Positions 13,136-20,706 of a stretch of DNA of 22,350 nucleotides are shown one piece after another (positions within the stretch are counted from its first letter, which is position 1; each line of letters starts with the position of its first letter). This DNA is from a virus, in the IMG/VR virus record IMGVR_UViG_3300042868_005185, positions 1-22,350 of that record; one strand, given 5' to 3'. Under the pieces are notes generated by a model. That model worked only from the letters and a program-made list of their open reading frames with translations, did no database searches and had not been told where the DNA came from. The translations under genes and the position numbers were made by a program.

Positions 13136-13981
13136 GTGAGTCTCGGGCTCTCCCCGCTCGGGACAACTCCGTTCGGGCTGGGGCCTGATGTCGCGGCTGG
13201 CGGCGGCCCGATAACGCATGACACAACCGGCGCGCTTGTCGGTTCTGCCTCAACGCTCACGGGCTCTGCGAACCGCATCCCGAATCACGCCACTACGGGC
13301 GCGCTGGCGGGCTCTGGCGCTGTCGTTGCGGGCTCTGCTGCGAGAACACGCGCGCACGCCACCAGCGGCACGCTTGCAAACGCTGGCGCGGTTATCGCGG
13401 CATCTGCTGCACGCACGCGGGCGCATCCGACAAGCGGGGCGCTGGCAGGATCGGGCGCGGCTGTTGTTGGCTCTGCCGCGCGGGCTGCGCCTGGCGTAAA
13501 GGTTGCCGCTGGCGACTTGATCGGCGGAGGGGCCGCGCTGGCGGGCTCTGCTGCCAGGACGCGGGTGCATCCAACTAGCGGTGTGCTTCTGGGGGCTGGC
13601 GCTGTCGTTGTTGGCTCTGCTGCGCGCGTCGGCGCTCCTGTCGCGCACGCAACCACGGGCAGCCTTGCGGGCGCTGGGGCGCTTATCGCCGGCTCTGCGC
13701 GTATTGCCACGCACCGCACAAGCGGCGTGCTGGTTGCTGGCGGCGCCTTGGTGGTTGGCTTTGCTGCGCTGCCGGCGCCCCCTGTTACTGAACAGGTCTT
13801 GGCAATCCCCCGCTTCGGTCTGCGCGTGAAAACGGGCGAACTGTTCCCGCTGGTGTTGGGGGCAGACAACGTGCCTATCGGCTACCTGCGGAACGGCTCT
13901 CAAGTGTCCATCCGACTCATCAACGCATCAACCCGCAGCGCAGCGATCAACGCGCAGGGCGATGTATTCCAGATCATTTAG
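13136..13981 (+). CDS. Repeat protein with eight ~23-residue H-x-T-(T/S)-G units, probable fibre or spike shaft
   Basis: GTG starts directly after the previous stop. The 281-residue product opens with SLGLSPLGTTPFGLG, a leader motif I recall from phage virion proteins. Residues 26-212 consist of eight imperfect units of the form H-x-T-(S/T)-G-x-L-x-G-x-G-A-x-x-x-GSAAR. Unit starts are at about residues 28, 51, 74, 97, 121, 145, 171 and 193; the fifth lacks the His-x-Thr. A unique C-terminal domain (about 219-281, AIPRFGLRVKTGELFPLVLG) follows. Regular alternation of small and hydrophobic residues suggests a beta-solenoid or trimeric shaft. It precedes the gp10-like gene. The function as an elongated virion appendage is inference. 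Confidence 0.7.
   Translation: MSLGLSPLGTTPFGLGPDVAAGGGPITHDTTGALVGSASTLTGSANRIPNHATTGALAGSGAVVAGSAARTRAHATSGTLANAGAVIAASAARTRAHPTSGALAGSGAAVVGSAARAAPGVKVAAGDLIGGGAALAGSAARTRVHPTSGVLLGAGAVVVGSAARVGAPVAHATTGSLAGAGALIAGSARIATHRTSGVLVAGGALVVGFAALPAPPVTEQVLAIPRFGLRVKTGELFPLVLGADNVPIGYLRNGSQVSIRLINASTRSAAINAQGDVFQII
13211..13771 (+). repeat. Degenerate tandem repeat array coding for the ~23-residue units
   Basis: Eight imperfect copies of a 66-78 bp coding repeat lie in one frame. Recurrent DNA words include GGCTCTGC(C/T)GC and CGCACGCCACCAGCGGC-like segments. All copies keep the frame, and unit spacing is mostly 69 or 72 bp, which is consistent with growth or loss by recombination between units. 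Confidence 0.75.
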
Positions 13982-13983
13982 AC

Positions 13984-15387
13984 ATGGCACAAATCCCCAT
14001 CCTGAGCGGCATCTACACCAACGAGGCGCCCGACTTCCGGCCGGCTTACCCCCGGAACCTGACGCCGACCGCGACGAATCAGGGCATCTCTAACGGATAC
14101 CTTCGGCCGGCTCCGGGGCTTGTGGGCATCGGCTCGGGGCCTGGCACACCACGCGGCGGCATCGTGTGGGAAGGGCGCGCTTATCGCGTGATGGGCTCCA
14201 AGCTGTGCGAGCAGTCTTCCACCGGCTCAATCACGGTGCTGGCTGACGTAGGCCCGGGGGCACAGGCATCGCTTGACTACGGATACGGCCGGCTTGCTGT
14301 TGCCTCGGGGGGTTCCCTGTACTACTGGACGGGCTCGGCGCTCGAAAAGGTGACGGACACAGACGCCGGCAACGTGCTGGACGTGGTGTGGATTGCGGGG
14401 TATTACGCTTTCACGGACGGCACAAACCTTATCGTCACAGACCTGACGGACCCGCTATCCGTAAACCCCCTGCGCTACGGCTCCAGCGAGTTTGATCCGG
14501 ACCCCATCGTCGGCGTGGATGAACTGCGAAACGAGCTTTACGCCTTCAACCGCAACAGTATCGAGCCCTTCCAGAACGTGGGTGGTAACGCTTTCCCCTT
14601 CCAGCGCATCGAAGGTGCGGCGGTGCCTCGCGGGCCTGTCGGCACGCATACCTTCTGCAAGTATCTGGAAACCTTCGCCTTTATGGGCTCGGGCCGGAAT
14701 GAGGCCATCGGCGTGTTTCTCACGCTGCCCGGGGATTCTCAGCGAATCTCAACGCCGGGTATTGAGGCCACCTTGCAGGAATATACCGAGGCCGAACTGG
14801 CTGCGGCTATCGTGGAGTGCAGGGTTCAGCAGGCAACGAGCGTGCTGTATATCCACCTTACAGATCAGACGCTGTGTTTTGATTCTGCGATGAGCAAGGT
14901 GGTAGGCGAGCCGGTTTGGTATACCCTGACGACGAGTATCGTTGACCGTGGGCAGTACCGGGCGCGCGATTTCCTGTGGGCTTACGATAAGTGGACGGCG
15001 GCCGATCCTGCGGGGACTGCAATATGTCGCCTAGATGAGACAATCTCCACCCACTATGGCGCGGTGAATGGCTGGCAGTTTGAAACTGTGGCGCTCTATA
15101 ACGAAGGGCGCGGGGCTTTGGTTCACGACCTAGAGCTAGTTGCACGGACGGGGCAAGTAAACGTGAACGCGCGCCCGGTGGTATGGCACAGCTACAGTAA
15201 CGACGGCGTTACATACTCCCAAGAGCGCCCGACCGCTGCGGGTGTTCGCGGCGACCGTGGCAAGCGGATTGCATGGCGCAGCCAAGGCCGGTTGGCGAAC
15301 TGGCGCACCCTGCGATTCAGGGGCACAAGTGACGCCCATATCGCAATGGCACGGCTAGAAGCCCGTCTAGAGGCTTTGAATGACTAG
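13984..15387 (+). CDS. Tail hub / DNA stabilisation protein, P22 gp10-like
   Basis: This 467-residue protein (P22 gp10: 472) forms the hexameric hub below the gp4-like ring. Matching features are the opening IPILSGIYTNEAPDFR and NLTPTATNQGISNGYLRPAP (25-44), a beta-propeller-like run (GRAYRVMGSKLCE, ASLDYGYGRLAVASGGSLYY), FDPDPIVGVDELRNELYAFN, which corresponds to the P22 PDGIIGIGTWRDFIVCFGSS region, and the end with SYSNDGVTYSQERPTAAG and RLANWRTLRFRG. The order after the gp4-like gene agrees. The start lies two bases after the previous stop without a clear Shine-Dalgarno, so it is probably translationally coupled to the repeat gene. Confidence 0.88.
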   Translation: MAQIPILSGIYTNEAPDFRPAYPRNLTPTATNQGISNGYLRPAPGLVGIGSGPGTPRGGIVWEGRAYRVMGSKLCEQSSTGSITVLADVGPGAQASLDYGYGRLAVASGGSLYYWTGSALEKVTDTDAGNVLDVVWIAGYYAFTDGTNLIVTDLTDPLSVNPLRYGSSEFDPDPIVGVDELRNELYAFNRNSIEPFQNVGGNAFPFQRIEGAAVPRGPVGTHTFCKYLETFAFMGSGRNEAIGVFLTLPGDSQRISTPGIEATLQEYTEAELAAAIVECRVQQATSVLYIHLTDQTLCFDSAMSKVVGEPVWYTLTTSIVDRGQYRARDFLWAYDKWTAADPAGTAICRLDETISTHYGAVNGWQFETVALYNEGRGALVHDLELVARTGQVNVNARPVVWHSYSNDGVTYSQERPTAAGVRGDRGKRIAWRSQGRLANWRTLRFRGTSDAHIAMARLEARLEALND

Positions 15388-15694
15388 CCCGCAGCCACCG
15401 ACCCGGGCCGAGCTTGCCTCGTTCATCCGCGATCAGCGAACGCTGCGTGCGTTTGAGCGGCTGTTTGAGGCTGTGCCAGGCGATACCCTGGCGCTGCAAG
15501 CCATTGTTGACGAGGTTGCGGCGGGCGCCCAGGTGGCAGCAGACACAGCGACTGCGGCGCGCTCCGATGCGCTGCGGCTGGCTGATGCGATAGAAAATCT
15601 AGGCAATATCCTGCTGACGCAGCGCTCGGCGAATATCTCCGCGCTGGAAAAGCGGGTTTCTGAACTTGAGTCGCTATTACTGGCGCAGAGGTGA
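15380..15694 (+). CDS. Coiled-coil small protein after the gp10-like gene
   Basis: This 104-residue protein overlaps the end of the gp10-like gene by eight bases. It is nearly all helix: FIRDQRTLRAFERLFEAVPG at the N-terminus, an Ala/Asp-rich middle (VAADTATAARSDALRLADAI), and a C-terminal heptad segment (SALEKRVSELESLLLAQ) likely to form a trimeric or dimeric coiled coil. In P22 the gene after gp10 is the tail needle gp26, a long trimeric coiled coil. This product is much shorter (233 residues in P22), so it could at most be a reduced plug. The family is found in related phages as hypothetical. Confidence 0.65.
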   Translation: MTSPQPPTRAELASFIRDQRTLRAFERLFEAVPGDTLALQAIVDEVAAGAQVAADTATAARSDALRLADAIENLGNILLTQRSANISALEKRVSELESLLLAQR

Positions 15695-15697
15695 ATC

Positions 15698-16039
15698 ATG
15701 GCACTGACCATCACGCAGCTTTTTACGCCTTTTCAGCTTCCGTCATCGTCGGGGGTGCTTTACACCGTGCCCGCGACCCCGGCAACAACGGTGCTGAAGA
15801 ATGGGCGCATCCGGCTTACAAATACCTCGGCATCGGCTGTCGCGGCTACTCTGTACGCTGACGCAGCAGCGGCCCCCTCGGCTGCCGGCAATATGTTTCT
15901 CTCTGCGGTGAGCATCGCTGCGAACGCTTCCATTGACTTGGACTTGCCGACTATGCGCGCGGGGGACACATTGCGAGGGTTTGCAGCTACTGGCAGCGTT
16001 ATCACTGTCCACGAAGCAGGCGGCACCCTGTACTCATAA
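15698..16039 (+). CDS. Small beta-sandwich virion protein
   Basis: The ATG follows AGAGGTGA closely. The 113-residue product has short alternating strands (TITQLFTPFQLPSSSGVLYT, ILRLTN-like NGRIRLTNTSASAVAATLYA, and TLRGFAATGSVITVHEAGG), composition rich in Ser/Thr/Ala, and no charged helices. Such single-domain sandwiches occur as decoration or fibre-attachment proteins among phage tail genes. Its stop codon coincides with a small hairpin. The exact function is unknown; structural is the reasonable guess. Confidence 0.65.
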   Translation: MALTITQLFTPFQLPSSSGVLYTVPATPATTVLKNGRIRLTNTSASAVAATLYADAAAAPSAAGNMFLSAVSIAANASIDLDLPTMRAGDTLRGFAATGSVITVHEAGGTLYS

Positions 16040-16051
16040 CCCTCCGGGGTT
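16038..16051 (+). terminator. Weak hairpin at the end of the tail-gene block
   Basis: AACCC and GGGTT form a 5-bp stem around a TCCG loop, the same loop as in the strong terminator at 9663, and the stem is followed by T and then GCC. The short U-tract makes it at best a weak intrinsic terminator, but it falls exactly at a stop codon and immediately before a promoter. Confidence 0.35.
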
Positions 16052-16080
16052 TGCCAGCGGTATACCCGCGCGGCTACAAT
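16051..16080 (+). promoter_or_regulatory. Sigma70-type promoter ahead of the ejection-protein genes
   Basis: TTGCCA (16051-16056) and TACAAT (16075-16080) each match five of six consensus bases and are separated by 18 bp. The pair lies in the only sizeable gap (106 bases) after the coat leader, about 65 bases before the first ejection-protein gene, and would drive the three ejection genes and the tailspike. It is the best promoter match in the window. Confidence 0.5.
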
Positions 16081-16145
16081 CAAACCAACGCTGAGTTTCG
16101 GCCCGCCAGCAGCCAAGCCCCCAGACATGGGAGAGAAGGCTTTTC

Positions 16146-17510
16146 ATGGCGACCGATCCCTATGCGGCACTTGCGCGGCTTCCGGCCGGCACGTTTCAGA
16201 ACCAAGTAATCCCGGCTTATACGTCTGGCGACGTATACACGCCGGAGATGTCGTCGCTTGGTATCAACGCGGGGATTTTTAGCGGCGCGCTTGCCCCTTT
16301 CCAATCGAAGTACAACTGGCCGGAAGACTTGGGTGATGGCCGGTATGCGCTGACGTTCCAAAACCCGGGGATGCACAAGTACGACACCCTCCGCGCGGTG
16401 TATCGGCTTGATCCTGCGACCGGCGAATACGTCATGGAGGGCGGCCCCGCCCAGACTCGCCAGATTTCTAGCGGCGAGAACTTCAGAGACGCGGCAGAGG
16501 CTGGCATTCCATTTGTCGGCGCGGTGCTTGGCGGCGCCTATGGGCTTTCGCAGCTTGCTGGAGCCGGCGCGGCTGCGGGCGGCACGGCTGCCCCGGCTGC
16601 GGGTGGCGCTTTTATCCCTGCGGGCAGCACTGGGCTAACCGCCCCCGCAGCTACAGCGAGTAGCGGTTTCACTGGCGGCGGCCTGCTTACTGGCGGCGCG
16701 GTGCCTGCCTCTGCCCCGCTGACTATCGCGGGCTCTGGCGGCGGTGCTGCGGCTGCGGGCGCGGGAACTGGCGCATTGACCATCGCGGGCGCGAGCGCGC
16801 CGGCCGGGGCGAGCTTCGTTACCCCGGGGCTCGGCTCAAGCATTGGAGCGGCCCCAGCCGCAGCAGGGGGCGGTATGACGATGGGCAACTACCTTACGGC
16901 GGCGCAGCTTGCCTCTGGACTGTATGGCAGCTACCAACAGGGCCAGGCGGCAGAGGCGGCAGCAGCGGCACAACAGGCCGCAGCGCAACAAGGGATCACG
17001 GCGCAGCAGCAGGCATTGCAGCAGGTTCGCGCCGACCTCTCGCCCTACACGCAGGCAGGCCCCGGCGCACTGAAGGCGCAGCAAGACCTGGCCGGCTTGA
17101 ACGGCCCGCAGGCGCAACAAGCGGCAATCGCTGCCCTGCAAGCATCGCCCCAATTCACGGCACAGCAGCAGCTAGGCGAGGAGCGGATTCTGGCGAATGC
17201 CTCCGCAACTGGCGGTCTGCGCGGCGGCAACGTGCAGGCGGCGCTGGCTCAGTTTTCCCCGGCGCTGCTGGCCGACACGATCAACCAGCAATACAGCCGT
17301 CTCGGCGGGCTTGTGCAAGTCGGCCAAAACTCGGCGGCGGGTGTCGGCACGGCCACGCTCGGCACGGCCAACAACACGTCCAACCTCCTACAGCAGCAGG
17401 GCGCGGCGGCGGCTGGCGGGGCTCTGGCGCAGGGCCGCACGCAGTTGGGCTACATCGGCGCGATTACCAACGCGCTTGGCCTTTACGCCGGCCTGAACGG
17501 GGGTTTCTGA
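16146..17510 (+). CDS. DNA ejection protein, P22 gp7 position
   Basis: This 454-residue protein is packaged in the head and expelled into the host to help form the DNA conduit. The C-terminal domain (about 285-430) has the family look: DLSPYTQAGPGALKAQQDLA, ASPQFTAQQQLGEERILANA, SATGGLRGGNVQAALAQFS, then QQYSRLGGLVQVGQNSAAG. A Gly/Ala-rich low-complexity zone (about 136-245) separates it from a distinct N-terminal domain (1-110, with SSLGINAGIFSGALAPFQSK). P22 gp7 is only 229 residues, so this is a long version. A purine-rich GGGAGAGAAGG lies just upstream of the ATG. It is the first of three ejection genes. Confidence 0.82.
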   Translation: MATDPYAALARLPAGTFQNQVIPAYTSGDVYTPEMSSLGINAGIFSGALAPFQSKYNWPEDLGDGRYALTFQNPGMHKYDTLRAVYRLDPATGEYVMEGGPAQTRQISSGENFRDAAEAGIPFVGAVLGGAYGLSQLAGAGAAAGGTAAPAAGGAFIPAGSTGLTAPAATASSGFTGGGLLTGGAVPASAPLTIAGSGGGAAAAGAGTGALTIAGASAPAGASFVTPGLGSSIGAAPAAAGGGMTMGNYLTAAQLASGLYGSYQQGQAAEAAAAAQQAAAQQGITAQQQALQQVRADLSPYTQAGPGALKAQQDLAGLNGPQAQQAAIAALQASPQFTAQQQLGEERILANASATGGLRGGNVQAALAQFSPALLADTINQQYSRLGGLVQVGQNSAAGVGTATLGTANNTSNLLQQQGAAAAGGALAQGRTQLGYIGAITNALGLYAGLNGGF

Positions 17511-18847
17511 TGGGTCCAATTCAGTATGGGATTGGCGGGCCTGACCCGTCGCAGATGCTGCTGCAAGGGCTAGGGCAGGGCTTGCAGATCAACCAACTAC
17601 AGCAGCAGGCGCAGGCGCAGCAGCAGGCGCAAGCCGCCGCAGCGGCACAAGCGGAGCGCCAAGCTCTCATCAACGCAGAGCTAGAAGCGGCGTCACGCGA
17701 CCCGATCCGGCTTGTCCCGGCGCTGATGATTAAGTACCCAGAGCTTGCGCAGAAACTTTCGTTTGGCGTCAAAGAGGCGACGGCGGCGCAGGCGCAAGGC
17801 ATGCTGCAAAGCAATGGCGAGGTTGCGGCGGCGCTGGCCTCTGGCAGCCCAGAGGTGGCGGTCGGCATTTACGAGCGCCGGCAGGGTCTGCTGCGCGAGC
17901 AAGGCGACAACCAAGCGGCTGACGAGATCGGCAAGATGATCGACCTCGTGAAGACGAACCCGCAGGCGGCGCTGACGGCAACAATGGCACGCATTGCGGT
18001 GCTGCCGGGCGGGAAAGACGCGATTGAAGCGCTGAATGCGCGGTTCAAGGACGTGCGCGACGCTGCCAAGGCTCCCGCTGAACTGCGCGAGGCAGAGGCG
18101 AACGCGCAGATTAAAGAGGCGGAAGCAAAAGCAAGCAGGCGAGGCAAGCTGGCGCCAGCAGTGCAAGAGGCGCTGGACTTCCTCAACCTGTCTCCAGAGG
18201 AGCAGGAAACCTTCCGAAGCTTGAGGCGGCTTTCCCAGCCTGTCACCAAAATCGGCATCACCAATCTTGAGCGCGGGGCGCAAGGCGAGCTTGCCAAACT
18301 GGTGCCTGACCTGTACTCGCAGGCCAACTCTGCGGCCGGCCAGTTGAACGACATCCCCCGTTACAGGGCGGCAATCAAAAGCGCTATCACTGGCCCGCTT
18401 GCAGAGCAGCGGCTGACTGCTGCGCGCGTTGCCAGCGCGCTAGGCTGGGCGGGCGACGAAGGCGTGAAAGCAACCGCTACGCTGGTGCAGGGCTTGGCAG
18501 AAATGACTCTGCAATCGCGGTCTATGCTTACCGGGCAGGGGCAAATCACCGAGGGCGAGCAGAAACTTTTGGAGCGGGCGCGCAGCGGCAGTATCAACTT
18601 CACAGGCGCCGAACTGGACACCATCTTTGGCGTCGCGGAGCGCGCTGCGAATTCGCAGTATGACCAGAGCAAGCGCCTCTTGGAGGGCGCCGCAAAGAGC
18701 AGCGAGACGGCTGCGCTGTTTGTGCAGAACGTGCGCCCGAAACCGACCGCATCGCCTGCGACAAAAGCCAATGAGCTAGTGGCGACAAACCCGCAGACCG
18801 GCGAAAAGATCGTTCTGCGCAACGGGCAATGGGTGCCGCTGAAATGA
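17510..18847 (+). CDS. DNA ejection protein, P22 gp20-like position
   Basis: This 445-residue protein (P22 gp20: 471) starts in a TGATG overlap. The N-terminal 60 residues are Gln/Ala-rich with short QQAQAQQQAQ repeats, followed by the DPIRLVPALMIKYPELAQKL segment (64-83). The middle is helical (about 115-215, including ELREAEANAQIKEAEAKASR), and a C-terminal helical domain runs to about 410. The closing motif ATNPQTGEKIVLRNGQWVPL is a short strand unit seen at the end of many phage ejection and fibre-linked proteins. It is packaged and ejected with its two neighbours, forming a membrane-spanning channel in the P22 model. Confidence 0.8.
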   Translation: MGPIQYGIGGPDPSQMLLQGLGQGLQINQLQQQAQAQQQAQAAAAAQAERQALINAELEAASRDPIRLVPALMIKYPELAQKLSFGVKEATAAQAQGMLQSNGEVAAALASGSPEVAVGIYERRQGLLREQGDNQAADEIGKMIDLVKTNPQAALTATMARIAVLPGGKDAIEALNARFKDVRDAAKAPAELREAEANAQIKEAEAKASRRGKLAPAVQEALDFLNLSPEEQETFRSLRRLSQPVTKIGITNLERGAQGELAKLVPDLYSQANSAAGQLNDIPRYRAAIKSAITGPLAEQRLTAARVASALGWAGDEGVKATATLVQGLAEMTLQSRSMLTGQGQITEGEQKLLERARSGSINFTGAELDTIFGVAERAANSQYDQSKRLLEGAAKSSETAALFVQNVRPKPTASPATKANELVATNPQTGEKIVLRNGQWVPLK

Positions 18848-20706
18848 GCACGCCTCCGCTCCCACCGGGCTTCACCCTAGACCAGCCGCCCGCGCTGCCT
18901 GCCGGCTTCGTGCTTGATGCCGGCCAAGAACAATCGCCTAAGCGCAGTCTGATGCAATCTGCCGCGCGTCAGGTTGGGTTGACCGCCCGCGCTGGCGTGC
19001 AGGGTCTTGGTGGATTGGTCGGGCTTTTTAGCGACCCGGTTGCTAGTCTCATAAACACGATCACGCCGGAAGACGCCCCCAAGGCTGCGCGAGCGCGCGA
19101 TCTTGCCGCGCAGTTGGCAAACGTGCTGGGGCTGCCATCACCTGAGACGCCAGTTGAGCGCGTTGTCGGCCAAGCGGTTGAGTCAATGGCTGGCGCTGGC
19201 GGAACTGTCGCGGCTGCAAGAGGCCTTGCCGGCGGCCTCGGCGTTGTTGGGCAGAACGTAGCGGGACAACTCGCGTCACAGCCATTGCAGCAAGTCGCGG
19301 GCGCTGCGGGCGCGGGCGTGGGCGCGCAAACGGCGCAGGAAATGGGCGGTGGGGCTGCGGCACAACTGGCGGCAGGTCTTGCTGGCGGCGTGGCCGGTTC
19401 CGGCGCAGCGTCGCTTGGGCAGCGTATGGCCGCTCGGACTCCTGCGCCCGCCATCGTGCGCGAGGCTGAAGCGGCGGGGGTGCCGTTGATGGCCTCTGAC
19501 GTTGTACCTCCGCGCACGTTCGCTGGGCGGTTTATGCAGGCAATGGGCGAGAAAATCCCATTTGCGGGCACCGGTGGCATGCGCAGCGCACAGCAAGAAG
19601 CCCGGCAAGCGGCGGTCAAAAACCTCGTTGAAGATTTCGGTGTTGACGTTGGCACCAAGTTTGACGAGCAAGTGGCGGCGGACCTGTTAAAGAAGCGTGG
19701 CGGCCTGCTGACGCGTTACACCGACATGAAACAGCGCGCAATACAAGCGGCTGGAACTGAGCCTGTCGCGGTCAATCGTGCTGTTGCACAAATCGACAAA
19801 GAACTAGCCGACTTGGCGGCGATGGGTCCGGCGGCCGAGCGAACTGGCGTTGTGTCGTTGCTAGAAGACTTCAAGGCATCGCTACAGGGGCAACCTATCG
19901 CCCGGCTTGACGAGGTGCGTAAACTGCTTGGCGATCAGATCACTAGCCCGCAACTCGGCGTGCCGCGCGACCTCGCGGCCAAGATCCCATCTCGCGTCTA
20001 TGCCGCGCTTCGGCAGGATATGGCCGAGCACATTAAGCAGCAGGGCGGCGACCGCGCCGCGCGTGAATGGACGGTGGCGAATGGCTCGCTCTCATCTCTT
20101 ATGCGCGAGGCTGACAACGGCCGCTTAAAACTAGCGCTGAACACTGGCAGCGAGACGCCGGAAACCGTGCGGGCTCTGCTGTTCAGCACCAAACCCAGCG
20201 ACATGCGCGCTTTGTATCGCAACCTGACTCCGCAAGGTCGGCAGGTCGCGCAAGCAGCAGTTTTGCAAAAAGCGCTGCAAGACGCGGCACGCGACGGCCT
20301 AGACAACCTGAGCCCTAAGTTGTTCGCAAACCAACTACGCAAGCTGGGCGATCAGGTCGGAATCTTTTTCCCCGAGGCTGACCGGGAAAAGGTTGAGGGC
20401 TTGCGCCGGGTTCTCATAGCTACTCAGCGTGCGGGCGAGGCTTCGGCGGCTCCTCCTACAGGCGTGCAGGCTGTGCCGTTTTTCGGCGGGGCCTTTCTCG
20501 CTGATATGCTGGGCAGCGCTGGTGCAGCCACGGCGGGGGCTATTACGTCTGGTGGCATAGCCCGAGTGTTGGAATCTAAGCCGATGCGCGGGATGCTGAT
20601 CCGAATGGCCGCCACAAAACCAGGCAGCGCAGAGGAAGCTGCGCTGCTGAAACGAATCATGAGCGCAGGCCAAGCCGCGCAACCTGACATAGAAAGCCCG
20701 CCATGA
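18844..20706 (+). CDS. DNA ejection protein, P22 gp16-like position
   Basis: This 620-residue protein (P22 gp16: 609) starts at ATG 18844 in an ATGA overlap; an in-frame ATG at 18829 is less likely because it would overlap more. The N-terminus carries two copies of a P-x-GF-x-LD motif (LPPGFTLDQ, then LPAGFVLDA). Residues of about 105-205 are Gly/Ala-rich and could insert into membranes. The remainder is a large helical domain with RTFAGRFMQAMGEKIPFAG and MRALYRNLTPQGRQVAQAAV. It is the third ejection protein and the largest. No transglycosylase catalytic motif is visible, so it is not called an enzyme. Confidence 0.8.
   Translation: MSTPPLPPGFTLDQPPALPAGFVLDAGQEQSPKRSLMQSAARQVGLTARAGVQGLGGLVGLFSDPVASLINTITPEDAPKAARARDLAAQLANVLGLPSPETPVERVVGQAVESMAGAGGTVAAARGLAGGLGVVGQNVAGQLASQPLQQVAGAAGAGVGAQTAQEMGGGAAAQLAAGLAGGVAGSGAASLGQRMAARTPAPAIVREAEAAGVPLMASDVVPPRTFAGRFMQAMGEKIPFAGTGGMRSAQQEARQAAVKNLVEDFGVDVGTKFDEQVAADLLKKRGGLLTRYTDMKQRAIQAAGTEPVAVNRAVAQIDKELADLAAMGPAAERTGVVSLLEDFKASLQGQPIARLDEVRKLLGDQITSPQLGVPRDLAAKIPSRVYAALRQDMAEHIKQQGGDRAAREWTVANGSLSSLMREADNGRLKLALNTGSETPETVRALLFSTKPSDMRALYRNLTPQGRQVAQAAVLQKALQDAARDGLDNLSPKLFANQLRKLGDQVGIFFPEADREKVEGLRRVLIATQRAGEASAAPPTGVQAVPFFGGAFLADMLGSAGAATAGAITSGGIARVLESKPMRGMLIRMAATKPGSAEEAALLKRIMSAGQAAQPDIESPP

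Noticed and set aside
13211-13771. CRISPR array
   Set aside because: The repeats are contiguous, imperfect and in frame, without unique spacers of constant size; they encode a protein repeat.
13250-13903. Minus-strand frames across the repeat gene, some with a repeat pattern
   Set aside because: The periodicity is inherited from the plus-strand repeats; the plus frame has the sensible start, the unique C-terminal domain and the operon direction.
18844-20706. Lytic transglycosylase activity in the large ejection protein
   Set aside because: Some phage ejection proteins carry such a domain, but no E-S-x-x-x-P-x-A-x-S style SLT motif is visible here.
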